DNA of 64,000 nt from Pseudomonadota bacterium (GTDB taxonomy: Bacteria > Pseudomonadota > Alphaproteobacteria > Rhizobiales > Xanthobacteraceae), in assembly GCA_023435725.1 (NCBI GenBank), contig JAEYRD010000017.1, positions 1-64,000 of the forward strand. The letters run 5' to 3'. Positions within the stretch are counted from its first letter, which is position 1; every line of letters begins with the position of its first letter. The notes beneath the pieces are model-generated. The model made no database searches and was not told the DNA's origin. It was given only the letters and a program-made list of their open reading frames with translations. The translations under genes and the position numbers were made by a program. This document shows positions 1-7,820 of the stretch, in pieces.

Positions 1-6
1 CCCCAA

Positions 7-32
7 CCCTCTCCCCGCAAGCGGGGAGAGGG
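7..32. repeat. 12-bp perfect hairpin covering the ribosome-binding region
   Basis: Positions 7-18 and 21-32 are perfect reverse complements separated by an AA loop. The right arm ends two bases before the ATG of the permease gene, so its purine-rich bases are also the only Shine-Dalgarno-like sequence available. A copy of the same pyrimidine/purine hairpin type lies at 2433-2455. It could be a mobile palindrome or an RNA hairpin that hides the ribosome-binding site. Confidence 0.7.
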
Positions 33-34
33 AG

Positions 35-877
35 ATGACAACCACCTCCCTCCGCCTTCGCGCCGGTCTCGTCTCCATCGTGCTGCTCGCCGCATTCCTC
101 GGTATCTGGCATCTCGCCACGCGCTCGGCCGCACCGGTCGCCACGATGAGCCCGGAATACGCCAAGCTGATGGGCCTGACCGCCACGCAAGGCAAATCCG
201 CGATGCCCGGGCCGCTCGATGTCGGCGCAAAGTTCTGGGAGCATTTGAAGCGGCCGTTCTATGACAACGGGCCGAACGACAAGGGGCTCGGCATCCAGCT
301 CGCTTATTCGATCGCGCGCGTCGGTACCGGCTATCTGCTGGCGGTGCTTGTCGCCATCCCGCTCGGCTTCCTCATCGGCATGTCGCCGCTGCTGAGCAAG
401 GCGCTCGATCCATTCATCCAGGTGCTCAAGCCGATCTCGCCGCTGGCCTGGATGCCGCTTGCGCTCTACACCATCAAGGATTCCTCGATCTCCGCGATCT
501 TCGTCATCTTCATCTGCTCGATCTGGCCGATGCTGCTCAACACCGTCTTCGGTGTCGCGAGCGTGCGCAAGGAATGGATCAACGTGGCACGGACGCTGGA
601 GGTCGGCACCGTCAGGCGCGCCTTCACGGTGATCCTGCCGGCGGCGGCACCGACGATTTTGACCGGCATGCGCATCTCGATCGGCATTGCCTGGCTGGTG
701 ATCGTCGCTGCCGAAATGCTCGTCGGCGGCACCGGCATCGGCTACTTCGTCTGGAACGAGTGGAATAACCTCTCGATCACCAATGTCATCATCGCGATCC
801 TGCTGATCGGGATCGTCGGCATGCTGCTCGACCAGATCCTGGCGCGCTTCACGCGCATGGTCACGTTTCCGGAGTAG
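35..877 (+). CDS. ABC transporter permease, nitrate/cyanate/taurine type (NrtB/CynB-like)
   Basis: Membrane subunit of an importer of the NrtB/SsuC/CynB family, 280 aa, close to the family norm. It has an N-terminal membrane helix (about residues 9-28), a periplasmic stretch, then five or so helices. The cytoplasmic EAA loop, which docks the ATPase, lies in the segment reading EWINVARTLEVGTVRRAF (about 178-195). The ATPase gene begins six bases downstream and cyanase follows, so cyanate or nitrate is the likely substrate. The periplasmic binding-protein gene is not in view and presumably lies upstream of the window. The start directly follows the hairpin at 7-32. Family is clear; substrate is inferred from context. 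Confidence 0.88.
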   Translation: MTTTSLRLRAGLVSIVLLAAFLGIWHLATRSAAPVATMSPEYAKLMGLTATQGKSAMPGPLDVGAKFWEHLKRPFYDNGPNDKGLGIQLAYSIARVGTGYLLAVLVAIPLGFLIGMSPLLSKALDPFIQVLKPISPLAWMPLALYTIKDSSISAIFVIFICSIWPMLLNTVFGVASVRKEWINVARTLEVGTVRRAFTVILPAAAPTILTGMRISIGIAWLVIVAAEMLVGGTGIGYFVWNEWNNLSITNVIIAILLIGIVGMLLDQILARFTRMVTFPE

Positions 878-882
878 GGGCT

Positions 883-1806
883 GTGACCGACAAATTCATC
901 TCCATCGAAGGCATCGCAAAGCGCTATCCGGGCGCGGGTGGCGGCGCGACGACGGTGTTCGAGAATCTGTGGCTGTCGATGGCGCGCGGCGAGTTTTGTT
1001 GCGTGATCGGGCATTCCGGCTGCGGCAAGACCACGGTGCTCAACATTCTCGCCGGCCTCGATGCGCCCAGCGAGGGCGCCGTCATCGTCGACGGGCAGGC
1101 GATCTCGGGCACCAGCCTCGACCGTGCCGTGATCTTCCAGAGCCACGCGCTGCTGCCCTGGCGCACCGTGCTCGGCAACGTCAGCTATGCCGTGAGCTCG
1201 AAATGGCGGAGCTGGGATCGTGCCAAGGTCAGGGCGCACGCACAGACCTTCATCGATCTCGTCGGTCTCACCGGCTCTGAGCACAAGCGCCCGTCGGAAC
1301 TGTCCGGCGGCATGAAGCAGCGCGTCGGCATTGCGCGAGCATTGTCGATCACGCCGAAAATGATGCTGATGGACGAGCCGTTCTCGGCGTTGGACGCGCT
1401 GACGCGCGGCACGCTCCAGGACGAGGTGCGTCGTATCTGCCTGGAGACCGGGCAGACCGCGTTCATGATCACCCACGACGTCGACGAGGCGATTTACCTC
1501 GCCGACAAGATTTTCCTGATGACCAACGGCCCCGGCGCGGTGCTGGCCGAGGTGGTCGAAAATCCGCTGCCGAGGGATCGCGGTCGCACTGATCTGCACC
1601 GCCATCCGCTTTACTACGCGCTGCGCAACCATATCATCGATTTCCTGGTGACGCGCAGCAAGACGTTCACCGCCGAAAGGCCCGATCACGATCCGCGCAA
1701 CGTGCCGGTGGTGCATATTGGCAATCCTGGGCTGACGATCGCATCCAGTGGCGAAGAGCAACGACAGACACGGATACCCGGGACCAGTCCCGGTTTGACT
1801 GCCTAA
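883..1806 (+). CDS. ABC transporter ATP-binding protein (NrtD/CynD-like)
   Basis: Nucleotide-binding subunit that powers the adjacent permease. Walker A GHSGCGKT is at residues 43-50, the signature LSGGMKQ at 140-146, and Walker B with its catalytic Glu (MLMDEP) at 161-166. The Q-loop lies near residue 86 and the switch His in MITHDVDEA. The start is GTG, five bases after the permease stop, so the two genes are surely co-transcribed. The 307-aa product carries about 60 residues after the usual end of a NrtD/SsuB ATPase; that tail is polar and shows no domain I recognise. Cyanase begins 15 bases downstream behind a good AGAGGAG ribosome-binding site. Confidence 0.9.
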   Translation: MTDKFISIEGIAKRYPGAGGGATTVFENLWLSMARGEFCCVIGHSGCGKTTVLNILAGLDAPSEGAVIVDGQAISGTSLDRAVIFQSHALLPWRTVLGNVSYAVSSKWRSWDRAKVRAHAQTFIDLVGLTGSEHKRPSELSGGMKQRVGIARALSITPKMMLMDEPFSALDALTRGTLQDEVRRICLETGQTAFMITHDVDEAIYLADKIFLMTNGPGAVLAEVVENPLPRDRGRTDLHRHPLYYALRNHIIDFLVTRSKTFTAERPDHDPRNVPVVHIGNPGLTIASSGEEQRQTRIPGTSPGLTA

Positions 1807-1821
1807 AGAGGAGACCCCGAC

Positions 1822-2310
1822 ATGAAACGCGAAGACCTCACCGAAAAGCTGCTCGACATCAAGCGCGAGAAGGGCTGGAGCTGGAAATACATCTGCGACA
1901 AGGTCGGCGGCTATTCGGAGGTGCTGATCGTCGGCGCGATCCTCGGCCAGATGAAGCTGACGAAGCCGCAGGCCGCCAACGCAGGCGAGTTGTTCGGCCT
2001 GACAAAGGGCGAAACCGCAATGCTCAACGAGGTGCCGATGCGCGGCACCGGCACGCCGATGCCGCCGACCGATCCGCTGATCTACCGTTTCTACGAGATG
2101 GTGATGGTGAACGGCCCGGCCTGGAAGGCGCTGATCGAAGAAGAGTTCGGCGACGGCATCATGTCGGCGATCGACTTCGACATGGGGATCGAGCGCGTCG
2201 CCAATCCGAAGGGCGACCGCGTCAAGATCACGATGTCGGGCAAATTCCTGCCGTACAAATATTCCGGCGCCAGCGGCAACGTGCCGGAGTACGGCTTCAA
2301 GGAGGGGTGA
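1822..2310 (+). CDS. cynS: Cyanate hydratase (cyanase)
   Basis: Converts cyanate plus bicarbonate to ammonia and carbon dioxide, which detoxifies cyanate and yields nitrogen. The 162-aa length fits the family (156 aa in E. coli). The N-terminal half is the helical lambda-repressor-like domain. The catalytic triad falls at the expected spacing: Arg89 and Glu92 in YRFYEM and Ser115 in GIMSAIDF, matching R96/E99/S122 of E. coli. The strong ribosome-binding site and short gap make it the last gene of the transporter operon. This gene is the best evidence that the transporter carries cyanate, although nitrate transporters are also found beside cynS. Confidence 0.96.
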   Translation: MKREDLTEKLLDIKREKGWSWKYICDKVGGYSEVLIVGAILGQMKLTKPQAANAGELFGLTKGETAMLNEVPMRGTGTPMPPTDPLIYRFYEMVMVNGPAWKALIEEEFGDGIMSAIDFDMGIERVANPKGDRVKITMSGKFLPYKYSGASGNVPEYGFKEG

Positions 2311-2432
2311 GGCCTGATGGAATGAGACTCGCCTAGGGAGAGGGGTGGCCCAGGAAAAAGTACTGGTTGTTGACGATGGATCGTGTGTGGGTGCGCGATG
2401 GATAGAGTCCTCGCGTGGCACCCCCTCCCTGA

Positions 2433-2455
2433 CCCTCCCCCCCAAGGGGGGAGGG
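2433..2455. terminator. GC-rich hairpin between converging cynS and lyase genes
   Basis: CCCTCCCCCC (2433-2442) pairs perfectly with GGGGGGAGGG (2446-2455) across a three-base loop, between two convergent genes. There is an A-run but no T-run on the plus side, so it may be a weak terminator or just a copy of the same palindrome family as 7-32. Confidence 0.5.
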
Positions 2456-2477
2456 AACGGAGAAAAAAACGCTGTGC

Positions 2478-3911
2478 CTACAGAATCGCGCCCGGCGCAT
2501 AGCGGGCTGCTTCCGGGTTGGCCTCGGCCAGAGCATCGACCTGCTCGGCGAAGTGATCGACCTGAGCACCGGCATCGCCTGAATTGGCGCGGCCATGGTC
2601 AAGCACGCGCTCCAGCTCGGCTTCGCTGAGACCAAGACGCTGATCGGCGGCGAGACGCTGCAAGAGGTCGTTCTGCACGATCTTGCCGGTGCGCAGGTCG
2701 CGAATGGCCGCGACCGCGTGCTCCTTGATCGCCTCATGCGCGCCTTCGCGCCCCGAACCCTTCTTCACCGCTTCCATCATGACCGTGGTGGTCAGCAGGA
2801 AGGGCAGATAACGGTTGAGCTCGGTCGCAACGACCGCGTCGAAAATTTCCATCTGGTCGAGCACCGAGAGCAGGGTCTCGAGCAGCCCGTCCATGGCCAG
2901 GAAGGTGTCGGGCAGCATCACGCGGCGAACGACGGAGCAGGAAACGTCGCCCTCGTTCCATTGATCGCCGGAGAGGCCGGCGGCCATTGCGAGATAGCCC
3001 TTCAGCACGATGTGCAGGCCATTGATGCGCTCGCAGGAACGGCTGTTCATCTTGTGCGGCATTGCCGACGAGCCGACCTGGCCCTTGGCGAAGCCTTCGC
3101 TGGCGAGTTCATGGCCCGCCATCAGGCGCAACGTCTTGGCGAAACTGCCGGGGCCGCTGGCGAGATCGACGAGGACGCTGACCGCACGGAAGTCGAGGCT
3201 GCGCGGATAGACCTGGCCGACGGCATCAAAACTCTTGGGCAGGCCGAGGTGAACCAGGACGCGCTGCTCGAGCGCGCGGGCCTTGCCGGCATCGCCGTTG
3301 AACAGGGTGATCTGGTCGAGCCGGGTGCCGACCGCACCCTTCAGGCCGCGCGCGGGATAGGTGTTCAGCACGTGGACGAGGCTCTGATGCGCCAGCAGCA
3401 TCTCCTCGCCGAACATGGCGATGCGCTTGCCGAGCGTCGTGACCTGTGCAGCCACATTGTGGGTGCGTGCCGTGAACGGCATGTCGCGCAGCTGCTTTGC
3501 GTGCCTGGCAAAACGGATCAGCGCGGCGATGCTCTTGGTCTCGATCAGCTGCAGCCCGCGGTAGACCTGGAGTTGCTCCACGTTCTCGGTGAGGTCGCGG
3601 CTGGTCATGCCCTTGTGCAGGTGCTCGTGACCGGCGAGGTCGCAGAACTCCTCGATCCGCGCCTTGACGTCGTGGCGGGTGATGCGCTCGCGCCGCATGA
3701 TGGAAGCGAGATCAACCTGGTCCTTCACGCGCTCGTAAGCTTCGACCACGCCATCCGGCACCGGGATGCCGAGATCGCGCTGACCCTTCAGCACGGCGAT
3801 CCAGTAGTCGCGTTCGAGGCGAACCTTGCCTTCGCCGCTCCAGATGGCGCGCATGGCGGGCGAGGCATAGCGCTCGGCGAGGACGTTCGAAATATGATCT
3901 TGTTGGGACAT
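2478..3911 (-). CDS. Adenylosuccinate lyase paralogue, actinobacterial/eukaryotic-like type
   Basis: Fumarase/aspartase-superfamily lyase of about 477 aa, expected to cleave adenylosuccinate and/or SAICAR in purine synthesis. The superfamily signature loop reads GSSAMPHKMNSRSCER, followed by GDQWNEGDVSCSVVRR, a pattern I associate with Streptomyces and Mycobacterium PurB rather than with the proteobacterial form. The HLHKGMTSRDLTEN stretch is the conserved substrate-binding region. A second, canonical purB (SSAMPHKRNP loop, 435 aa) lies at 45378-46685. The two are only distantly alike, so this copy is either an acquired isozyme or a lyase with a different succinyl substrate. The start at 3911 gives MSQQDH; an ATG three codons upstream is possible. 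Confidence 0.85.
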   Translation of the reverse strand: MSQQDHISNVLAERYASPAMRAIWSGEGKVRLERDYWIAVLKGQRDLGIPVPDGVVEAYERVKDQVDLASIMRRERITRHDVKARIEEFCDLAGHEHLHKGMTSRDLTENVEQLQVYRGLQLIETKSIAALIRFARHAKQLRDMPFTARTHNVAAQVTTLGKRIAMFGEEMLLAHQSLVHVLNTYPARGLKGAVGTRLDQITLFNGDAGKARALEQRVLVHLGLPKSFDAVGQVYPRSLDFRAVSVLVDLASGPGSFAKTLRLMAGHELASEGFAKGQVGSSAMPHKMNSRSCERINGLHIVLKGYLAMAAGLSGDQWNEGDVSCSVVRRVMLPDTFLAMDGLLETLLSVLDQMEIFDAVVATELNRYLPFLLTTTVMMEAVKKGSGREGAHEAIKEHAVAAIRDLRTGKIVQNDLLQRLAADQRLGLSEAELERVLDHGRANSGDAGAQVDHFAEQVDALAEANPEAARYAPGAIL

Positions 3912-4006
3912 GCCGCCCATTTGGCATTGCCCAGGGCCGGCCGCAAGGCCGATATGGAGCGAGCGGCGAACGGGGTTTACCGTGCCATTCGCCGCTCCCG
4001 GCCGGT

Positions 4007-4330
4007 CTATTTCCCGGCCTTCACCTCGGCAGCCGCCACCGCGAGCAGCTCGCTCATCTTGGCGCGAATCGCCTGCTCGGTGACGACCACGCTCTTGGCG
4101 GCGAAATCACCCATGACCTTGCGCAGGACGTCCGCATCGCCGGCTTCCTCGAAATCGGCCGCGACCACTTCCTTGGCATAGGCCGTGGCGGCCTCACCGG
4201 TGATTCCGAGCTTCTCGGCGGCCCAAAGCCCGAGCAGCCGGTTGCGGCGGGCTTCCGCCCTGAATTTCTGTTCCTCGTCGAGGGCGAATTTCTTCTCGAA
4301 ACCTTCCTCGCGCTTGTTGAACTCGCTCAT
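4007..4330 (-). CDS. DUF1476 protein, F1-ATPase zeta-type inhibitor homologue
   Basis: Small 107-aa, mostly helical, charged protein of the DUF1476 family. In Paracoccus denitrificans the family member is the zeta subunit, whose N-terminus inserts into F1-ATPase and blocks ATP hydrolysis. The diagnostic N-terminal half is present (EEGFEKKFALDEEQKF, then AEARRNRLLGLWAAEKLG). The remainder is the four-helix globular domain (residues about 45-105) that in related rhizobial proteins can bind nucleotide. It lies between two purine genes, transcribed away from purC. That placement hints at a link to adenylate supply but does not prove it. Family call is firm; inhibitory strength varies across alphaproteobacteria and cannot be read from sequence. 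Confidence 0.87.
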   Translation of the reverse strand: MSEFNKREEGFEKKFALDEEQKFRAEARRNRLLGLWAAEKLGITGEAATAYAKEVVAADFEEAGDADVLRKVMGDFAAKSVVVTEQAIRAKMSELLAVAAAEVKAGK

Positions 4331-4626
4331 GCCTGTGTTTCCCTGCCAAATCGAAGCTAGGACCGTCGTTGCGGCGGCCCGGGTGCATGCCTAGATACGG
4401 GGCACGAATCGGCAAAACAACGAGCCGTTAAGCCGCAGGCAAGACGGTATAAGTTGGCGCCGGACGGCTGGATCGATTGTGCTGGGGCAGCCAATCGGAT
4501 AGGTTGCCTAAAGGCTTGGTTCCCGTTCTGTTTCCTCAGGTTTCCTTGGGTTCCAGATGGGGTTCCGGGCCGTTCACGGCAGCTCCGCTGTGGGTCGTAA
4601 CCTGGTAACCGGAGCACACCAAATAC
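4331..4626. other. Divergent intergenic region before purC
   Basis: About 296 bases between the zeta-inhibitor gene (minus) and purC (plus). I see no reading frame worth calling. It must hold both divergent promoters. A GGAG at about 4610-4613 lies roughly 14 bases before the first purC ATG, rather far for an ideal site. No recognisable riboswitch fold was found by eye. Confidence 0.5.
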
Positions 4627-5424
4627 ATGGATTTCAACAAAACACGGTACATCCCCATGAGCCGTCGGCGTCGCATTTATGAAGGCAAGGCAAAGGTTCT
4701 CTATGAAGGTCCGGAGCCCGGTACCCTGATCCAGCACTTCAAGGATGACGCCACCGCGTTCAATGCGAAAAAGCATCAGGTGATCGAGGGCAAGGGTGTC
4801 CTCAACAACCGGATCTCGGAGTACCTGTTTCAGCACCTCAACGACATCGGGGTGCCGACCCATTTCATCCGCCGCCTCAACATGCGCGAGCAGCTGATTC
4901 GCGAGGTCGAGATCGTGCCGCTGGAGGTGGTGGTGCGGAACGTCGCTGCCGGCTCGCTGTCGCAGCGCCTCGGCATCGAAGAAGGCACGCAACTGCCCCG
5001 CTCGATCATCGAATTCTACTACAAGAACGATCAGCTCAACGACCCCATGGTGTCGGAAGAGCACATCACCGCCTTCGGCTGGGCGACGCCGCAGGAGATC
5101 GACGACATCATGGCGCTCGCCATCCGCGTCAACGACTTCCTCACCGGTCTCTTCCTCGGCATCGGCATCCGCCTCGTCGACTTCAAGATGGAGTGCGGCC
5201 GGCTGTTCGAGAACGAGATGATGCGGATCATCGTCGCCGATGAGATCTCCCCGGACTCCTGCCGTCTGTGGGACATCAAGTCGAACGAGAAGCTCGACAA
5301 GGACCGTTTCCGCAGGGATCTCGGTGGGCTGCTGGAGGCCTACACCGAAGTTGCCAAACGTCTCGGCATCCTCATGGAGAACGAGCGGCCGGTGGGCTCG
5401 GGCCCGGTGCTGGTGAAGAGCTGA
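4627..5424 (+). CDS. purC: Phosphoribosylaminoimidazole-succinocarboxamide synthase (SAICAR synthetase)
   Basis: Joins CAIR and aspartate with ATP to make SAICAR in purine synthesis. 265 aa from the first ATG, or 255 aa from the in-frame ATG at 4663 (MSRRRRIYEGKAK), where most homologues begin; I cannot decide between them. Family landmarks are RIYEGKAKVLY, KDDATAFNAKK, the VPLEVVVRNVAAGS segment, the FKMECG motif and ADEISPDSCRLWD near the C-terminus. purS follows after about 15 bases and purQ soon after, forming the usual purC-purS-purQ order with an extra small gene inserted. This is housekeeping metabolism. Confidence 0.96.
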   Translation: MDFNKTRYIPMSRRRRIYEGKAKVLYEGPEPGTLIQHFKDDATAFNAKKHQVIEGKGVLNNRISEYLFQHLNDIGVPTHFIRRLNMREQLIREVEIVPLEVVVRNVAAGSLSQRLGIEEGTQLPRSIIEFYYKNDQLNDPMVSEEHITAFGWATPQEIDDIMALAIRVNDFLTGLFLGIGIRLVDFKMECGRLFENEMMRIIVADEISPDSCRLWDIKSNEKLDKDRFRRDLGGLLEAYTEVAKRLGILMENERPVGSGPVLVKS

Positions 5425-5438
5425 GAGGGATTATCGAC

Positions 5439-5681
5439 GTGAAGGCACGTGTCACCGTTACCTTGAAGACGGGCATTCTCGATCCGCAGGGCAAGGCCAT
5501 CGAAGGCGCGCTGAAGTCGCTCGGCGTCGACGGCGTTGCCAGCGTCCGCCAGGGCAAGGTGTTCGACATCGAGCTCGCCGGCGCCGACAAGGCCAAGGCC
5601 GAAGCAGCGCTGAAGGAGGCCGCCGATAAGCTGCTCGCCAACACCGTGATCGAGAACTACGCGATCGAGATGAAGGCTTAG
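5439..5681 (+). CDS. purS: Phosphoribosylformylglycinamidine synthase subunit PurS
   Basis: Small structural subunit (80 aa) of the three-part FGAM synthase, where it bridges PurQ and PurL and helps channel ammonia. GTG start at 5439 behind GAGAGGGA; a longer frame runs upstream inside purC but is an artefact. The sequence matches the family from VKARVTVTLKTGILDPQGKA to the C-terminal ENYAIEM. It sits 14 bases after purC and 11 bases before the next gene, so these are surely one transcript. PurQ (233 aa) and the small-type PurL (736 aa) elsewhere in the window complete the gram-positive-like split enzyme used by alphaproteobacteria. Confidence 0.94.
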   Translation: MKARVTVTLKTGILDPQGKAIEGALKSLGVDGVASVRQGKVFDIELAGADKAKAEAALKEAADKLLANTVIENYAIEMKA

Positions 5682-5692
5682 GAACTGACAGC

Positions 5693-5947
5693 ATGGCCGA
5701 CGTCACAGCGGAACTGATGTTCGAGGTGATAAAGTCGATTCAGGCTCGGCTCGCGCAGGTCGATGGAAAGATCGACGAGCTCAAGCAGGAAATGCAGGCC
5801 ATGCGAACGTCTCAAACGGGCATCCGCCACGAAATCACCAGCGTTTTTCAGGAGATTTCAAGCGTTCATGCCACTCTGGTTCGCCACGAAGGTCGCTTGG
5901 ACCGTATTGAAACCCGCCTCGAACTGAACAACGCACCCGCCCAATGA
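5693..5947 (+). CDS. Small coiled-coil protein inserted between purS and purQ
   Basis: 84-aa protein of unknown function. Residues about 10-78 form an almost continuous amphipathic coiled coil (IKSIQARLAQVDGKIDEL, then repeated heptads through RLDRIETRLEL). There is no membrane segment, signal peptide or cysteine. It starts 11 bases after purS, and its stop overlaps the purQ start (ATGA, 5944-5947), so its translation is coupled to PurQ. Similar short coiled-coil proteins occur in Bradyrhizobium, some beside toxin-antitoxin genes, but no toxin is here. Possible roles are a scaffold for the PurS/Q/L complex or a passenger gene. Its codon use looks slightly less GC-rich than its neighbours. Confidence 0.75.
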   Translation: MADVTAELMFEVIKSIQARLAQVDGKIDELKQEMQAMRTSQTGIRHEITSVFQEISSVHATLVRHEGRLDRIETRLELNNAPAQ

Positions 5948-6645
5948 AAGCCGCCATCCTCGTCTTCCCCGGAATCAATCGCGAGCGCGACATGGCTCGC
6001 GCGCTGAAGCTCATCTCGGGCCACGAGCCCGCGATGGTCTGGCACGCCGAGACCTCGCTGCCTGCGGGCACTGATCTCGTCGTCGTGCCGGGCGGCTTCT
6101 CCTATGGCGACTATCTTCGCTGTGGCGCGATTGCTGCGCGGGCGCCGGTGATGGATGCGGTGCGTGACTATGCGGCGAAGGGCGGCCTCGTGCTCGGCGT
6201 CTGCAACGGTTTCCAGATCCTCTGCGAATCCGGCCTCTTGCCGGGCGTGCTGATGCGCAATGCGGGGCTGAAATTCATCTGCCACGACGTGCATCTGCGC
6301 GTCGAGCGCTCCGACACGCCGTTCACCCGCGGCTACAATGCCGGGCAGGTGATCCGCGTGCCGGTTGCCCATGGCGAGGGCAATTACGAGGCGGATGAAG
6401 AGACCATCAAGCGGCTCGAGGGCGAGGGGCGCGTGCTCTACCGCTACTGCTCCGCCGACGGCGTGGTCGACGAGGTCCATAACATCAACGGCGCAGCGAA
6501 TTCCATCGCCGGCATCGTCAACGACAAGGGCAACGTGCTCGGCATGATGCCGCATCCCGAAAACCACGTCGAAGACATCATGGGCTGCACCGACGGCCGC
6601 GGCCTGTTTGCCGGCCTCGTCCAGCATCTGGAAAAGGCTGCGTGA
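5944..6645 (+). CDS. purQ: Phosphoribosylformylglycinamidine synthase subunit PurQ
   Basis: Glutaminase subunit of FGAM synthase, releasing ammonia from glutamine for PurL. 233 aa, class I glutamine amidotransferase fold. Nucleophile Cys87 sits in the elbow GVCNGFQIL, and His204/Glu206 in MMPHPENH complete the triad; an oxyanion segment PGGFSYGDYLRCG lies at 49-61. The start overlaps the stop of the coiled-coil gene and its own stop overlaps the GTG of the next gene, so three genes are translationally coupled. purL is not adjacent: it begins about 2.9 kb downstream. Confidence 0.97.
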   Translation: MKAAILVFPGINRERDMARALKLISGHEPAMVWHAETSLPAGTDLVVVPGGFSYGDYLRCGAIAARAPVMDAVRDYAAKGGLVLGVCNGFQILCESGLLPGVLMRNAGLKFICHDVHLRVERSDTPFTRGYNAGQVIRVPVAHGEGNYEADEETIKRLEGEGRVLYRYCSADGVVDEVHNINGAANSIAGIVNDKGNVLGMMPHPENHVEDIMGCTDGRGLFAGLVQHLEKAA

Positions 6646-7613
6646 TTGCCTTCGTGTTGAAGCGGTCTCTCGCCGCGATCGCGGCGCTTTCGCTGGCGAC
6701 CGCCGCCTTCGCGCAGGATTTCCCGAAGCGTCCGATCACCATGATCGTGCCGTTCGCGGCCGGCGGCACCTCGGACGTGATCGCGCGCACGGTCGCCGAG
6801 CAAATGGGTATCGCGCTCGGCCAGACCATCGTGATCGAGAACGTCGCCGGCGCCGGTGGCTCGACCGCGCTGGCGCGTGCTTCCCGCGCCGAGCCGGATG
6901 GCTACACCATCGCGATCGGCAATGCCGGCACCAATGCCGCGACCTACACGATCTATCCAAAGCTCCCGTTCACACCGGAATCTTTCGTGCCGATCGCCAT
7001 GGTGGCCAAGACCTTCGGCATCATCGCGCTCCGCAGGGATTTTCCGGCGAAGGACCTCAAGGAGTTCATCGCCTACGCCAAGGCCAATCCCGGCAAGATC
7101 AATCTCGGCCATGCCGGCGTCGGTTCGTCGAATTACCTGATCTGCAAGAGCTTCGTCACGGCCGGCGGGATCGACGCGACGCTGGTCGGCTACCGCGGTG
7201 CGGCGCCCGCGCTCACAGACGCGGTCGGCAGCCAGATCGACGGCGTCTGCGATGCGGCTGCCTCCGTCTCACAGTCGATCAACGAGAAGCTCGTGAAGGG
7301 GCTCGTGGTCGGCTCGACCGTGCGGCTTGCCACGCTGCCGGAGCTGCCGACATCAGCAGAAGCGGGCCTCCCCGAATTCGAGGCGCAAGGCTGGAACGGC
7401 CTGTTCGCGCCCAAGGGCACACCGCCGGCCGTCATCGCCAAGCTGAACGCCGCCGCGCGCACGGCTGTGGAGACCGATGCGGTGAAGAAGCGCTTTGCCG
7501 ATCTGTCGACCGTTGCGCCCGATCCTGACGAGCACACGCCCGAGGTGCTGCAGAAGCTGGTGACGCGCGACGTCGAGAAGTACCGGAAGATGCTGGCGGA
7601 CGACGCCAAGTAG
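6642..7613 (+). CDS. Tripartite tricarboxylate transporter (TctC/Bug family) substrate-binding protein
   Basis: Secreted periplasmic solute-binding protein, 323 aa with signal peptide (positive start, hydrophobic core about residues 7-23, cleavage near AFAQD). The mature N-terminus FPKRPITMIVPFAAGGTSD and the GYTIAIGNAGT stretch are hallmarks of the Bug/TctC family, which binds carboxylates or other small acids. The GTG start lies within the last codons of purQ (4-base overlap), so it is in the purine operon. No TctA/TctB membrane partners are nearby; orphan Bug proteins of this sort are abundant in Bradyrhizobium and Bordetella. The ligand is unknown. Confidence 0.88.
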   Translation: MIAFVLKRSLAAIAALSLATAAFAQDFPKRPITMIVPFAAGGTSDVIARTVAEQMGIALGQTIVIENVAGAGGSTALARASRAEPDGYTIAIGNAGTNAATYTIYPKLPFTPESFVPIAMVAKTFGIIALRRDFPAKDLKEFIAYAKANPGKINLGHAGVGSSNYLICKSFVTAGGIDATLVGYRGAAPALTDAVGSQIDGVCDAAASVSQSINEKLVKGLVVGSTVRLATLPELPTSAEAGLPEFEAQGWNGLFAPKGTPPAVIAKLNAAARTAVETDAVKKRFADLSTVAPDPDEHTPEVLQKLVTRDVEKYRKMLADDAK

Positions 7614-7820
7614 TGGCGAGCCTTTGGCTTGCCGTCACATGAACCTCGATCGCATTTGAGACGACTGACTCCCCGTCGCCATCAGGGCGCAGGCGTCAAG
7701 GTCGCTGATTTCCGCGGTGTAGCAATTGTTTGTTGATCCAGATGCACCGCGCTCCGAAATATCTGCGCAAGGCGCAGGCGGAGTGGCTCAGTATCGCCGA
7801 GAAGCAGCTGTCGACTTGAG
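7614..7820. other. Intergenic gap with a possible 25-codon frame (7742-7819)
   Basis: Lies between the convergent TctC-type gene and the DMT exporter. A short frame from ATG 7742 to TGA 7819 would give MHRAPKYLRKAQAEWLSIAEK plus four more residues; there is no clear ribosome-binding site, so it may be a gene remnant. A weak stem (7616-7633) follows the TctC-type gene. Confidence 0.3.

Noticed and set aside
742..2445. 567-codon open frame antisense to the ATPase and cynS
   Set aside because: Covers clearly coding genes; no ribosome-binding site or family match.
2595..4181. 528-codon open frame antisense to the lyase and zeta-inhibitor genes
   Set aside because: Low-complexity translation, true genes on the minus strand.
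5268..5438. Upstream extension of purS inside purC
   Set aside because: Extension is another frame of purC; GTG 5439 gives the normal 80-aa PurS.
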